From: Xiphydria camelus
Taxonomy: Eukaryota > Arthropoda > Insecta > Hymenoptera > Xiphydriidae
DNA: 64,000 nucleotides
Direction of reading: 5' to 3'
NCBI GenBank assembly: GCA_963678675.1
Contig: OY783194.1
Location: forward strand, 9,950,607 to 10,014,606
How positions within the stretch are numbered: position 1 is the stretch's first letter; every line of letters begins with the position of its first letter. The position numbers and the translations under genes were made by a program. The notes under the pieces are model-generated. The model saw only the letters and a program-made list of their open reading frames with translations, made no database searches and had not been told where the DNA came from. This document shows positions 34,901-43,986 of the stretch, piece by piece.

Positions 34901-37900
34901 TTAATGAAACAAGGAGTTATGCCTCACATCTTCGACTGCCAAAAAGACAGGAAGAGAGTTGCCAGTAAGCCACCAAAACCACTTCACAAAAAACGCAAGA
35001 GAGAATGGTTAATCGAGGAAGTCATGTCTGCTACCAAGGTTCAACAACAGGCACTATCTCTTCAAGATGAACCAGACAATAGGTACCAGGTGCCAGGTGC
35101 CAGGTGGAGTACTGGTGCCAATGGACTGGATCACGAGCAAGAAATTTCTGAAAAAAACGTTCAGTGTTTAAGCATTTATATGTAGACTCGAAGTGTCGCA
35201 GTGCAAACACAAAAAAGATCGTATCGCAGCATAGGAATTCAGTGCCATTTTGATTGTAGTTCAGGCCGTTTCGACTGAAGTACGCTCAAAATGGCACTGA
35301 ATTCCTATGCTGTGATGTGATGTTTTTTGTGTTTGCACTGCGACACTTCGAGTCTACATACAAATACTTAAACACTGAACGTTTTTTTCGGAAGTTTCTT
35401 GCTCGTGATCCAGTCCACTGGCACCAGTACTATTGTCTGGTTCATCTTGAAGAGATAGTGCCTGTTGTTGAACCTTGGTAGCAGACATGACTTCCTCGAT
35501 TAACCATTCTCTCTTGCGTTTTTTGTGAAGTGGTCTTGGTGGCTTACTGGCAACTATCTTCCTGTCTTTTTGGCAGTCGAAGATGTGAGGCATAACTCCT
35601 TGTTTCATTAAAATATTTCCTCCCATAGTCTTGTACCGCAAATAATTGTCCATGTCCTCTTCAAGCTGTCAACCAAAAGCATTCACTGAACATAACCTAT
35701 GAACCTATAGTATAAGGAAACTTACATTGAAATGATCTTCGCAGCAATGGAATATCGATTTTGAATTAGGCATGTCTCTTCTGGCCGCTTTAAACCATTT
35801 TCGTCTCATGTCACAGTCTCTCGGCACATTCACAAACACTTTGTCTGGAGTTCGCACAGAAGTATTCGTGCATTTTGGCACAAAACACGATTTACTGTGT
35901 GCTTCTGGTGCTTACATTTTCAGCCACTTTCACTACACACTACACCAAAATGACGTAGAAACAACAAACTTTTAGAATCTCAGAAAAACGCTTCGAAAAC
36001 ATAAGCTTGACATACCGTTTGACAGCTGGTTGTTTGTACAGATCGTGACGTCACGACCAATCAGAGGGCGTTTTGATTTTGCTCAGTTGCCAAGTTTCGC
36101 CGCAGCAGTTTTTACTTTAATTTATCGCAAATTTTTCTGTTTTTGGATGTTTTTAAACAATGATACGTGCAACACAAATTCTTTACTTCACTCTATACTG
36201 CAATTACGCGACATTCGTAACTAGTGCACACACCCAATTCGGTCCGTAACGACGGCCATCTTAGGAAGAACGAAACGCCACCATACGGCGGTGTCCGACG
36301 CGAATAAAAAGTCCGTAAGGCGTCAGCGAATAGACCAATCAGGATCAAGTATTCCGTTGTGGCAAAAACTCGCACTCCGAATCCTCACTGTGGCATCACA
36401 GTAACGTCACTCAGTGACGCCACCGCGTGACGTTTGGGTGAAAGTCACGCTTGGCTATCGGGAAGTGGTGAAATGAGACAACCAATGTTTTTCTTGACTG
36501 TTGGTATTATCTACCACCGCATTACAGGAAACCGCAACGGATGGAGTGTGCCAACCAATATGCAACCCGCTCCACTGCCGTATATTAACCCTTACGTAAC
36601 TCCGCTTGACGCCCGAAGCGCGCCGATACCGAGGCACTGGTTTTAGGGCTCCCCGACCGCAGCGGTGCACTATTCCAGTTCTCGTCTCATAACTTCTTTA
36701 TTTTTCAAGTTATCTCGTTACATTTTGTTTAGTCATGAAGCTAATGATGCTATGTACATGCCTATTCCTTTTGAAGTGCCTTTTTTCCATTTTAAATATT
36801 TTTAGACCGGTTCAAAAACCTGTTTAGTTTTTTTTTGTTTTTTTTTTCGAAAAAAAAGTCCTAATTTTTGTCGCTATAAAGTTTTTGGAAAATACGTTTT
36901 CTATACGTCATTTTATTAGAAATTTCATAAGCTTTCCATCGGTGTACGCATTATTGCTATCGGAGGTTCAGGTCAGGATTTATAGGTCATAAATAAAACT
37001 TCGGTCATGACGTCATAGTTTCCCTTTATTTCAGAACACAGTCCACTATTGTTCTGGAGTATTCTTTGGTCTCGAATATTTTTGGTACAAAAGAGACTTT
37101 GTAAGGCACATTCGAAGGAACAAAAGTACGGATAAAATAACTATGGCACATCGTGAAATCGAAGAAAAAATTAATAAAAACGCATCTAACATGGCACTAG
37201 TTCAGTCGAAATTTTTTGCATTTGTGGTATCTTGAAAAACATTTTTCAACATGCAATGCCGGGTTTGTTGGACAGTCCACACAATAAAAATTACTTTGCT
37301 TCCGACCACCCGGTTTACTTCGGTCGCTGCAAACAACGCAGTCTTTTGATTTTCCTTTCCCGATTTCGTGGAAAAGTCCACTCATGCGCTCGATGTCCCC
37401 TTCGGCTGAGCGTGGACGCTTACGCTTTGGTTGGACGCGCCAGTCTCCGACTAATTGTTTTATCAGGTTTCGCCGGAATTCAATATGGTCGATCTAGGAA
37501 TACACAAACATTTATGCATTAGATTATATTTTTTATTTATTAGTATTTTTTGTGGAATATTTGCTTATATCTACCTTATTTAGGCCTCTCTGTGAACGCA
37601 GCAAGTTGAGCAGAATGAAGGAGTTGATTATAGCGATCTCAAGAATCCAAAAAAACAGCTTTCGCCACCATTTCCTGGACTTCCGGGCAAAATTGTACGA
37701 TGCGCATAAGTGGTCAGCACGATCCACACCTCCCATCTTTGCCGTATAGTCCAAAACGACAGTCGGTTTCACGATTTCCTCTTCATCGCCTCCTACTTTT
37801 CGGCGCGTAATGATTTGCGTTGATCGCCGTGATAGGTGGTCAAAACAAGGATAGGACGTTTGTCTTTCCACCCTACCACGACGACATCCTTTTTCCGCAA

Positions 37901-40900
37901 CGCGACGACATGCCCCTTTTTCTTTTTGGCTAGCTGTTTGCCTTTTACCTGTAAAAATAATGAAATATTTTATGTACGGGAAATATTATAATTAGTTTAG
38001 CAAAATTCGTCGGTAATACACTTACCTCCGCTGGAAGACCTTTGCGGTTAGGCATGACTGTTCCAGTCATATGCGTATTTTTCTTCAATATCTCCTCAGC
38101 TAAATCGACCCCCGTATAGAATCGGTCTATAAAGACGTGCCCCTCCGCGGGACAATCGACATGCACTTTCTCGAGCAAATGAAGAACGATCCGCGATGTG
38201 AAGGGCAGGTCAGGGCGGATAAGGCTTGCCGTCGTAGGGTTGCCAAAGTACGGACGAACCCAGAAATATATCCCGTGGCTGAATCCGCGACGACGTATGC
38301 CCGGATACCCCATTTAGTTGGCTTCTGCGGATTGTAGCATTTGAATATCACTCGTCCTTTGAAGCCTATCGTGGATTCGTCGATGGCGATATCTTGTCCA
38401 GGAGAAAATACCTCTCGGCATTTTCGGTCGATGTGATCTACTACGTTGCTAACCTTCTAACCCCTAGTTTGGCGTGTATCTCCTCCTTCACGATTTGGGG
38501 GGGCGGGTGGCGCTAAATGAAGCCCTCGAAATAGTTGAAAAAAACGGCGACGGGTGAAAATGGACGTAAAGAATTCTTGTCGAGTCAAAATATCTTGAGA
38601 AAAGTAGTCCTCTATGCGTGGCTTTTCATTCAGAGCCATATTCAACACAAATCCGAGAAAAACACGCATTTCAACTAAACTAACCTCTTCCCATTCATAC
38701 CGCTGGGATTTTCGGGTAATTGGCGAAGCAGCTTCAATTTTTTCCTGAGTAAAACGATTTGTTTCTTCCACAATCTCACTAAGAAGGGCATCGTTGAAAA
38801 ACAGATCAAAAAAATCTCTGTCTTGCAGTTCGCTGCTGCGTTACTCAAACCTGCGCGTTCCGACTTGAACGGAATTTTGGGAGGTTCCTCATTTTTCCCA
38901 GTAATAATTCTCCACACTTCCCGATCCCATCCAGCACCAGCACGTACATTATTCTCTTCTTCATCTCCCTCCTCTTCATCAAGATTGTCATCTTCATCTG
39001 ATGCATCTAGTTCACTTTCAGATTCTTCATCAGGAACAAAATCATCGTCACTCACATCAAGCAGAGCTTCTATTTCTGCCTGTGACAACCTGGCTCTACT
39101 TGCCATGAATAAACAGTCTATCACTTTATAAAAACCCACGCACTCAAAAACAAAAGAAAACAGCCAGCACACGCTTGAGTAAACCTGTCACAACACGTAT
39201 TGTTGACACTCGTCGCGCCACCCTTCCCCTTCCTTCCTCCGCTCGTCGCTGTAAGCCACGGTTCCCCAGCATCTCAAACTATACACCATCAAGAAGTACG
39301 TCTTTCTCCCGTTAGATGGAGCCCTTAACTGTGTCGATACTCCAACAAATGGCATACACACAAGCGCGAAAAGAATAGCGCTACGCTGGGCGACTCGGAG
39401 CCGCCTCGCGTCCTTAACGTCGGGTCGCGTTGGGCCACTCACAGCCGCCTCGCGTCGCGAAAGGGTTAAAACAAAGACCCTGAGTTTTTCTCCAGCTGAG
39501 TAAAATTAGCAAAGCAAAGTTAGTAAAATTTCATTAGTATATAACTTTTGATCAAGTAGACAATCAACTTCAAATTTAATTATAAATGAACTTCCTTCAA
39601 CCGTGTACATTATTTATACAAATTTCATGAATTTCTGTAAGGATCTCATTATACCGTATGTCCCATGGCAAAACGCTCAGGTGCCGAAACCTGAATTTCC
39701 CTGAAATTTGACTTCGCCAGTATTTGGACGGTGCTCGAGTCATTTATGTGCGCTGCGTAATAGGCCCCATACACCTACGAACACATTGCGCAAACTAACG
39801 TTGTACAACAAATTATTGTGCAAACAAGGTCCTCCATACTATACGCAAGTTTATGCAAACTCTCTGTTGTTTATAAAATTATTAGACATTTTAATAACAC
39901 TGCCTTTAAAAACGCGAACGAAACTGCTTATTGCACAATGCGTCGCAAAAAAGCCTATACACGACGCAATAATTGCACAACGCCCCTCCCACCTACAATT
40001 GAAGACCTCGGCTGTGAAACCTGTTATGGAGTTCCATGCTAGTTAAGAGGTTTTACAGCCGAGGTCTTCAATTAATTTCAAACAATTTTGAATTTCTGCA
40101 ACTCGTTGCGCAGCACGTTAAACAAGACCATACACTATACAATTGTTTGCGCAACAGCCTCTGTTGTCCAATTTGTTTGCAGGTGTATGGGGTCTATAAG
40201 AGTGAAAAGTGTTAAACGTCTGATTTCTCGATAGCTGTCAATTCAGGAGATTGAAGCGTCTAGCCTCGAAATCGTGAATTTGTGAATAATGGTAAATAAT
40301 TTTTAGAAGTGATAAGAAATAACCATTCGGGTTTCTTTGATGAAATTCCCCAGGTGTTTAAAAACTGGTAACCAATTCGCCAATAACTTTTGGTTCCCCT
40401 TCTATTGATATTAAGTGTTACTACACAACGAGTGTAAGTTAGAAGATGTTCATGAAGTTTTTGGCGGTTTTCTTTACATGTCCTCTTGTACAGGTGCAAC
40501 TGAAGAGGATCTAATCCGTGTGCTATCCGTAAAATGATGACTCGGTGAATATCGGTCAATGTCAGACTTGTCACCGAGCGCCTATCACCCATAGTACATT
40601 AATTGAAATACGCGCTTCCCGTTTCAACTTTTCCAGTGTTAAATGACTTGTACTTCTTTTGAACTATTTACCTTCTAGGAATTATTCATCTGTAGGGGCA
40701 ATGAGAGATGATTGCGACTAATCGGAAACAAGTTTGCCTATTAAAACTGAAAGGCAATTCGGTGTGCCGAACTATTACTGCGATAATGTGCCAGTTGCAA
40801 AGCATGGACCTCTAGCATGTGAGTTTACAGCATCTGATGTTTAATATCAACTTTACCTCTTTTGGAACACCCATCGCCCAAGCATAACTACGATTATATT

Positions 40901-42000
40901 ATCGTTAAACGCAGAATAGACCACGAGCTCAGGCGACGGTTGGTTGAAAAGAGATAAAGTTGCAATTAAAACATCGGACGCTATAAACTCACACGCTAGA
41001 GGTCCATGCTTTGCAACTGACACATTATCGCAGTAATAGTATAGTATAGTTCGGCACACCGAATTGCCTTTCAGTTTTAATAGGCAAACTTGTTTCTGAT
41101 CAGTTGCAATCATTCCTCGCTGCCCCTACAGATGAACAATTCCTGGAAGATAAATAGCTCAAAATAAGTACAAGTCAATTAACGCTGGAAAAGTTGAAGC
41201 GGGAAACGCGTATTTCAATTAATGTACTGTCGGTGATAGGCGCTCGGTGACAAGCCTGACATTGTCCGATGTCCACCGAGTCATCTTTTTACGGATAGCA
41301 AACGAATTAGATCCTCTTCGGTTGCACCTGTGGAAGAGGACATGTAAAAAAAAACCGTCAAAAACTTGATGCTCTTCTAACCTACTCGTTGTGCAGTAAA
41401 ACTTAATATCAGTGGAAGGGGAAGCAAAAGTTATTGGCAAATCGGTTACCGGTTTTTAAACACTTGGGGAATTTCATCGAAGAAACCAGAATGATTATTT
41501 CTTATCACTTCTAAAAATTATTCACAATTATTCACGATTTCGAGGTTAGACGCTTCGATCTCCCGAATTGAAAGCTATCAGGAAATTAGACATCTGACAC
41601 TTTTCACTCTTACGCAGCGCACATAAATGACTCAAGCACCGTCCAAACACTGCCGAAGTCAAATCTCGGAAATTCAGGTTTCAGCACTTGAGCGGTTTGC
41701 CATGGGACATAAAGAGTATAGGTGATAAGCTTATACGCGATATATAACCTACAAACGAATAACCGAAAATACCAAAATACTTACAAAGTATGCTTCCGAT
41801 CTCTGCCACAGTCTCATATCGTCGGGAACTTTCACAGCTTTTCTCGGCACGACAAACTCGTGGTCATCGGCTAAAAATGGAGAAAAATAATTTATAGTAA
41901 TGAATCGGGTAACATAACATAACCATATTCATGCCTAGCTTGCGGAGTGAAACTTACGACATATCCGAGACTCATTCAGAGGAAATTCCGAAGTAGACAT
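22685..42000 (-). CDS. Ptpa: PTPA, serine/threonine-protein phosphatase 2A activator (5' half)
   Basis: PTPA activates PP2A by helping load metal into the catalytic subunit, using ATP, and has been called a peptidyl-prolyl isomerase. Four minus-strand exons: 41958-42000, 41785-41870, 26558-26761, 22685-22902. They join in phases 1, 0, 0 and 2 and give 183 codons of continuous PTPA-like protein. Recognisable blocks are FVVPRKAVKVPDDM, LGFVLALNESVQG, PPTEQPQRFGNKSFRLWHAK and GNPTRIDYGTGHEMAFIMF; the last holds the conserved GTGHE nucleotide-pocket motif. The chain stops at ...VTIVFNR with a donor GTAGGA, so the C-terminal half, including the MEPAGS region, must lie left of position 1 or in sequence I failed to recognise. 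Intron 2 spans about 15 kb of nested transposons. No lesion is seen in any exon, so the gene is probably functional. Confidence 0.93.
23344..23470. mobile_element. Short MITE in PTPA intron 3
   Basis: TCTGGTAACAGTGGTTTT at the left pairs with AAAACCACTGTTGCCAGA at the right; inner sequences (AATCGATT) also pair partly. Confidence 0.75.
23686..23906. mobile_element. Foldback MITE in PTPA intron 3
   Basis: Near-perfect 53-bp arms starting AACGAGAAGAATGACGAAAT, with a loop of about 115 bp. The overlapping ORFs are arm by-products. Confidence 0.85.
23907..25419. other. PTPA intron 3, no feature seen
   Basis: AT-rich intron sequence. Minor ORFs at 23998-24180 and 24232-24456 lack any domain. Confidence 0.4.
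25420..25745 (+). repeat. Degenerate minisatellite, roughly 27-30 bp period
   Basis: A degenerate array of GGTAGAGATTTCGGNANAAC-type units, most regular at 25490-25630. Two overlapping frames stay open, giving repeats such as DFGRTSRDF, but this follows from the period and there is no sign of a gene. Confidence 0.75.
26558..26761 (-). CDS. Ptpa: PTPA exon 3
   Basis: Acceptor CTATTATAG and donor GTAAGT bound exactly 68 codons, phase 0 at both ends, from EYLGFVLALNESVQG to LWHAKLQE. Confidence 0.95.
26961..27086. mobile_element. Tourist-like MITE with TTA duplication
   Basis: 126-bp near-perfect palindrome starting GGGCCGGTTTTACCAACA, flanked by TTA at 26958-26960 and 27087-27089. Three-base TTA duplications and GG-starting ends fit PIF/Harbinger. 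Confidence 0.85.
27200..27478. repeat. Double-hairpin repeat, family B, copy 1
   Basis: Two adjacent hairpins: one with arms TAACGAGTGTGAAGTTTGCC around a GAAGCGA loop, the other with arms TTTTGTCACTAAGTGTCAAA at 27326 and 27456. The interior repeats TTTCACGCACTGCGCA twice. The whole block recurs almost unchanged at 43706-43986. Confidence 0.9.
27479..27891. other. PTPA intron 2 segment, no feature seen
   Basis: AT-rich, without repeat pairing or ORF of note. Confidence 0.35.
28813..28905 (-). repeat. tRNA-like sequence, probable SINE head or tRNA pseudogene
   Basis: Minus strand has A-box-like TGGCTCAATTGG and B-box-like GGTTCAAATCCC at tRNA-like spacing. The acceptor ends do not pair, and an A-run follows the 3' side, so a functional tRNA is unlikely. 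Confidence 0.5.
28938..32391. mobile_element. Giant palindromic foldback (FB family, copy 1)
   Basis: Arms of about 1.65 kb (28938 to about 30590 and about 30740 to 32391) are nearly identical, with a loop of about 150 bp. Ends read ATACCGTATGTCCAATGGCT. Each arm has an inward ATG directly followed by a splice donor (GAATAATGGTGAGTAA at about 29131) and an acceptor before RG-rich codons (RETDATGSRGGRGYRQRG). Many ORFs occur in pairs, but none has a known domain. Confidence 0.9.
30386..30592 (+). other. 68-codon ORF present in both palindrome arms
   Basis: Starts MKVTLLACAIFRPVFPSARY near the palindrome centre; the mirror copy is at 30728-30943 on the minus strand and changes frame after QSLGI. 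The hydrophobic start resembles a signal peptide, but no family is recognised. Because each arm is a copy of the other, conservation gives no independent support for coding. Confidence 0.25.
32478..33076. mobile_element. Foldback element with about 225-bp arms
   Basis: 32478-32700 pairs with 32833-33076, e.g. AATCAAAAAGAGAAACCAAA with its complement. Mirror-image ORFs (MPLVEGEVVLKVERV and MSLVEGEAVLKAVCIF) occur in both arms, without a known domain. Confidence 0.8.
33099..33905. mobile_element. MITE with GTGCGTTCAGCAGA ends
   Basis: GTGCGTTCAGCAGATTATAC at the left pairs imperfectly with GCTCCATCTGCTGAACGCAA at the right. The flanks CATTGG on both sides may be a target duplication, which would suit a hAT-type element. 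Confidence 0.6.
33441..33590. mobile_element. MITE nested in the preceding element
   Basis: TACCTCAGAGCTAAACAGTA pairs with its near-complement ending at 33590; the centre is a further perfect hairpin, CATTCTGCTATTTT. Confidence 0.8.
33906..34464. other. Spacer with weak inverted repeat
   Basis: AAACATGGCCGATATTGGCG at about 33960 pairs with a matching complement near 34230-34250, so an old MITE may be present. No gene seen. Confidence 0.35.
34588..35185 (+). pseudogene. THAP-domain protein, left arm copy
   Basis: THAP domains are C2CH zinc-coordinating DNA-binding modules shared by P-element transposases and many host proteins. Exon 1 (34588-34788) starts MHAPQVLRKSCFVPKC and gives KWFKAARRDMP and FHCCEDHFN: the CxxxxC and CxxH zinc ligands plus the central Trp. 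Donor GTAAGT; exon 2 starts at 34849 (LEEDMKNYLRYK). A two-base deletion relative to the other arm, near 34886, shifts the frame before the AVPTIF-like motif GVMPHIFDC (about 34913-34941). The tail (KPLHKKRKREWLIEEV) is basic and the protein ends at a stop at 35183. A short CCAGGTG expansion at 35086-35104 is private to this copy. Confidence 0.85.
35354..35936 (-). pseudogene. THAP-domain protein, right arm copy
   Basis: Mirror copy of the left-arm THAP gene. Its second exon is open through MDNYLRYKTMGGN and GVMPHIFDCQKD to the stop at 35354. The first exon keeps CFVPKCTNTSVRTPDKVF and the CCEDHF ligands (about 35730-35890), but its ATG is followed at once by TAA, and a short in-frame deletion lies next to RDCDM. 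The two arms therefore carry different disabling changes, so neither copy is intact as it stands. Confidence 0.8.
36055..36588. other. Right arm of the composite element, no gene
   Basis: Contains the inverted partner of 28497-28690 (e.g. CACGCGGTGGCGTCACTGA on the minus strand) and ends at the piggyBac TTAA. ORFs here are not supported. Confidence 0.5.
36589..39465 (-). mobile_element. piggyBac transposon with TTAA duplication
   Basis: 2.88 kb, ends CCCTTACGTAAC and (right, complement) CCCTTTCGCGACG, bordered by TTAA at 36585-36588 and 39466-39469. The right end carries a subterminal direct repeat, CGGAGCCGCCTCGCGTC at about 39396 and CACAGCCGCCTCGCGTC at about 39440. It inserted into the end of the composite element. 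Confidence 0.95.
37197..39106 (-). pseudogene. piggyBac (DDE_Tnp_1_7) transposase, frameshifted
   Basis: Start at 39106 (MASRARLSQAEIEALLDV) leads into an acidic N-terminus. The catalytic domain has the three expected aspartate regions: IAIDESTIGFKGR (about 38380), GHVFIDRFYTGVDL (about 38120) and TAKMGGVDRADHL (about 37720). The C-terminus is a cysteine-rich zinc domain, KDCVVCSDR and FYCVDCPTNPALHVEKC (37197-37345). Two introns seem present: about 37950-38025 (GTAAGT to TTTTTACAG) and about 37498-37560 (to TTCCTAG). Frameshifts near 38790, 38250 and 37860 and a stop near 38457 make this copy non-functional. Confidence 0.9.
39483..39650. other. Intron spacer
   Basis: AT-rich, nothing recognised. 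Confidence 0.3.
39651..41719. mobile_element. Foldback element (FB family, copy 2)
   Basis: Ends ATACCGTATGTCCCATGGCA (left) and a degenerate partner (right, to 41719). Left arm to about 40850, right arm from about 40950, interrupted on the left by a MITE at 39761-40196. The inward ATG-donor motif GTGAATAATGGTAAATAA (about 40282) has the same position as in copy 1. ORFs at 40260-40592 and 41219-41440 are arm by-products. Confidence 0.85.
39761..40196. mobile_element. MITE with TAA duplication inside FB copy 2
   Basis: Ends TAGGCCCCATACACCTAC and GCAGGTGTATGGGGTCTA, flanked by TAA at 39758-39760 and 40197-40199. The undisturbed target is visible in the other arm of FB copy 2. An inner hairpin ATTGAAGACCTCGGCTGTGA lies at about 40000-40072. 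Confidence 0.85.
41785..41870 (-). CDS. Ptpa: PTPA exon 2
   Basis: Acceptor TTTTTAG before 41870 and donor GTAAGT at 41779-41784. Encodes DDHEFVVPRKAVKVPDDM and on to RLWQRSEAYF, the usual N-terminal PTPA helix region. Confidence 0.93.
41958..42000 (-). CDS. Ptpa: PTPA exon 1 (start codon)
   Basis: ATG at 41998-42000 opens MSTSEFPLNESRIC. The exon ends one base into the next codon at donor GTAAGT (41952-41957). I chose this ATG because it is the only one in frame with exon 2. Confidence 0.85.
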
Positions 42001-42180
42001 GGTGGCAAAGAGACGATGGGGTTCTAAATGAAAAGTGAGATTATTTCACACAATGTATTGAAAAGGAGAACATAACCCTACTGCCGCCATTTACATACCT
42101 AGATACGTTCAACAAAAAGGCCTAAAAAACAGGAGGTGTCCAAGCGTACGTACTTAGGCTAGTTCCACAACTCGGGCTTA
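42001..42180 (-). promoter_or_regulatory. Region upstream of the PTPA start codon
   Basis: Sequence immediately 5' of exon 1; it should hold the 5' UTR and core promoter. No TATA box or clear initiator could be fixed by eye. Confidence 0.3.
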
Positions 42181-42290
42181 AAAGCCATCACACGTGAAAA
42201 AACGTAAGCAGTAACAGTAAGGATTGACCATTCAGAAATACTATTCTTACGGAATTATGCTTAAACAGGCCTTAACTCTTAAACTAAGCT
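42181..42290. mobile_element. MITE family C, partial copy
   Basis: GCCATCACACGTGAAAAAAC onwards matches 61108-61195 almost base for base, but the second arm is missing. Confidence 0.8.
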
Positions 42291-42353
42291 TAAATCGTCC
42301 ATTTAACCAATGAGCGTCTGAGAATGAGGATTTAACCTGAATTTATCTACACT

Positions 42354-42554
42354 CGGCGCCACGAAATCTGTCGCTGGTGACTTTTTTAAATGTTATTTTG
42401 AATCGTACTAACCAACGAACAATTAATTCTCATGCCCTCATTAGCTACGGTGGCGTCTACTCGTTAATGAAAACATGAGGATTGATTAATCATTGGTTAG
42501 TAGATTTAAAAATAACATTTAAAAAAGTCACCAGCGACAGATTTCGTGGCGCCG
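42354..42554. mobile_element. MITE with CGGCGCCACGAAATC ends
   Basis: Arms of about 75 bp (CGGCGCCACGAAATCTGTCG and complement) around a loop of about 50 bp. Confidence 0.85.
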
Positions 42555-42753
42555 GGGTTAGATAAGGTCCGGTTACACTAACAATTACTGTACAACAGTA
42601 TAGACACAGAAAAACTAAATAAAATAAAATTTTCATAAACAGCAATATCTACTATGTCTTTTAAAACACAGGGGCCTAAGTAAACTAAAAAAGTTCTAAA
42701 TTCGGTAGCTTTCCAATATTGCAATTCATCTAATGACCGAGGTTTTCTATTAA

Positions 42754-43698
42754 CCCTACGTTAGGCGCGTCCCTTTTTGTAACATGGTTAGGCGCGTGGG
42801 CTACAATTGTAGCCCAATTTGAATTTGATATAAAATCAAATTGTGCCTATTTGGAGCTGGTTTATTCATGGGGTATACTCAGTAAGATGTACTAAATTGT
42901 AAAAAATATAAATTCCTTGTTTTAACATTTAAATGTATTGTTAAAAGTGCATAAAATCTAATGATGACATTTTCGTGCCTTATTTCGCAAGCATCTCACA
43001 TGTAATACTAAAAAATAAGTATACATTTATCTTTAGGAGCAAGACTTCACATTTTCAAAACTACACAATACACACTCTGAAATAAACCAAAAAAAGAAAG
43101 AAAACAATAAAAAATGGCTGAGTTCTGGAACCCCAAAATAACGTATTTTTAGTCCGTCAAGCATGTCGTGCAGATATCCCTCATATGTTCTTTGCACGCA
43201 TCGCAAACAACTTTTACGTGTAGATTTGCCACGTTTCCTGGAAAAAATATGACAGCGTCTAACAAAGGTTTCTGGTACATTAGGGAGGGGGGGTGGTACA
43301 TCAAGAACATTTAGAAGAATTCGTGCTCGTGCTTTACTTTACACGCTTTCTTTTCGGATCCGCCATTCTGTTTTCAGTAGTTTTTTTGTAATTCATTTAA
43401 TTGATATATATACTTTCTGCTAATTAACAAAATAATACTCACTCAAGTTAGTAAAACTTAACGAAATCCAGAATTTCTACTATCCGAAAAATGTTACGCA
43501 GTTAGGCACGCGGGCTACAATTGTAGCCCAGATAACTTTGAGCACAAAAACAAACAACAACCACTCATCTCAAGTGTATAGAAACATACTAATCGGGTAG
43601 AGCGATGTAATTTTAACAGCTACCCACACAGCACAGATTTCTTGCAGATATCTCTCAGAAATGTACTACGTTGATTGCCAGCCACCACCGCTGCCGGG
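42754..43698 (-). mobile_element. Deleted piggyBac-type element
   Basis: Bordered by TTAA at 42750-42753 and 43699-43702; ends CCCTACGTTAGG and (complement) CCCGGCAGCGG. On the minus strand at about 43165-43250 a reading frame, VVCDACKEHM then DICTTCLTD, resembles the cysteine-rich C-terminus of piggyBac transposases, after a possible acceptor TTTTTTCCAG. The catalytic domain is gone. The palindrome GGGCTACAATTGTAGCCC occurs twice, at 42800-42817 and 43511-43528. Confidence 0.6.
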
Positions 43699-43705
43699 TT
43701 AATAG

Positions 43706-43986
43706 TTATTTTCGTTATTAGGGCGTGAAGCGCTGTTTTTAACGAGTGTGAAGTTTGCCGCACGAGCGAAGCGAGTACGGCAATCACACTCGTTAGAACG
43801 GCGCGAAACAACCGAATAATGAATTCTATTTTTTGTCACTAAGTGTCAAATACGAGGTTGACGATTTCACGCACTGCGCAGGTTATTTCACGCACTGCGC
43901 AACTTTTCACGAATTGGTGTGTGAAAGATGATTTCACATGCGTCGAGGACGCCCATGAAACCGAGTATTTGACACTGAGTGACAAA
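43706..43986. repeat. Double-hairpin repeat, family B, copy 2
   Basis: Nearly identical to 27200-27478, with few differences. Two such close copies imply recent mobility, or a conversion between them. Confidence 0.9.

Larger units (their letters stand above)
34465..36054. mobile_element. Foldback element whose arms each carry a THAP gene
   Basis: Arms of about 720 bp (34465-35185 and 35340-36054) start GTGACGTCACGATCTGTACA. Each arm holds the same two-exon THAP-domain gene oriented toward the centre. A small palindrome (35225-35315) forms the loop. Confidence 0.85.
27892..39482. mobile_element. Large composite element in PTPA intron 2
   Basis: The left end (27892-27975, CAGGGTCTTTGGTTTAATAC) pairs with a right end that is itself split by a piggyBac element: 36515-36588 plus 39470-39482. 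A second inverted pair, 28497-28690 with 36345-36520, extends the arms. Between them lie at least five other inverted-repeat elements. A smaller inverted pair (27970-28035 with 28435-28500) brackets a GC-rich stretch without a gene. Confidence 0.65.
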
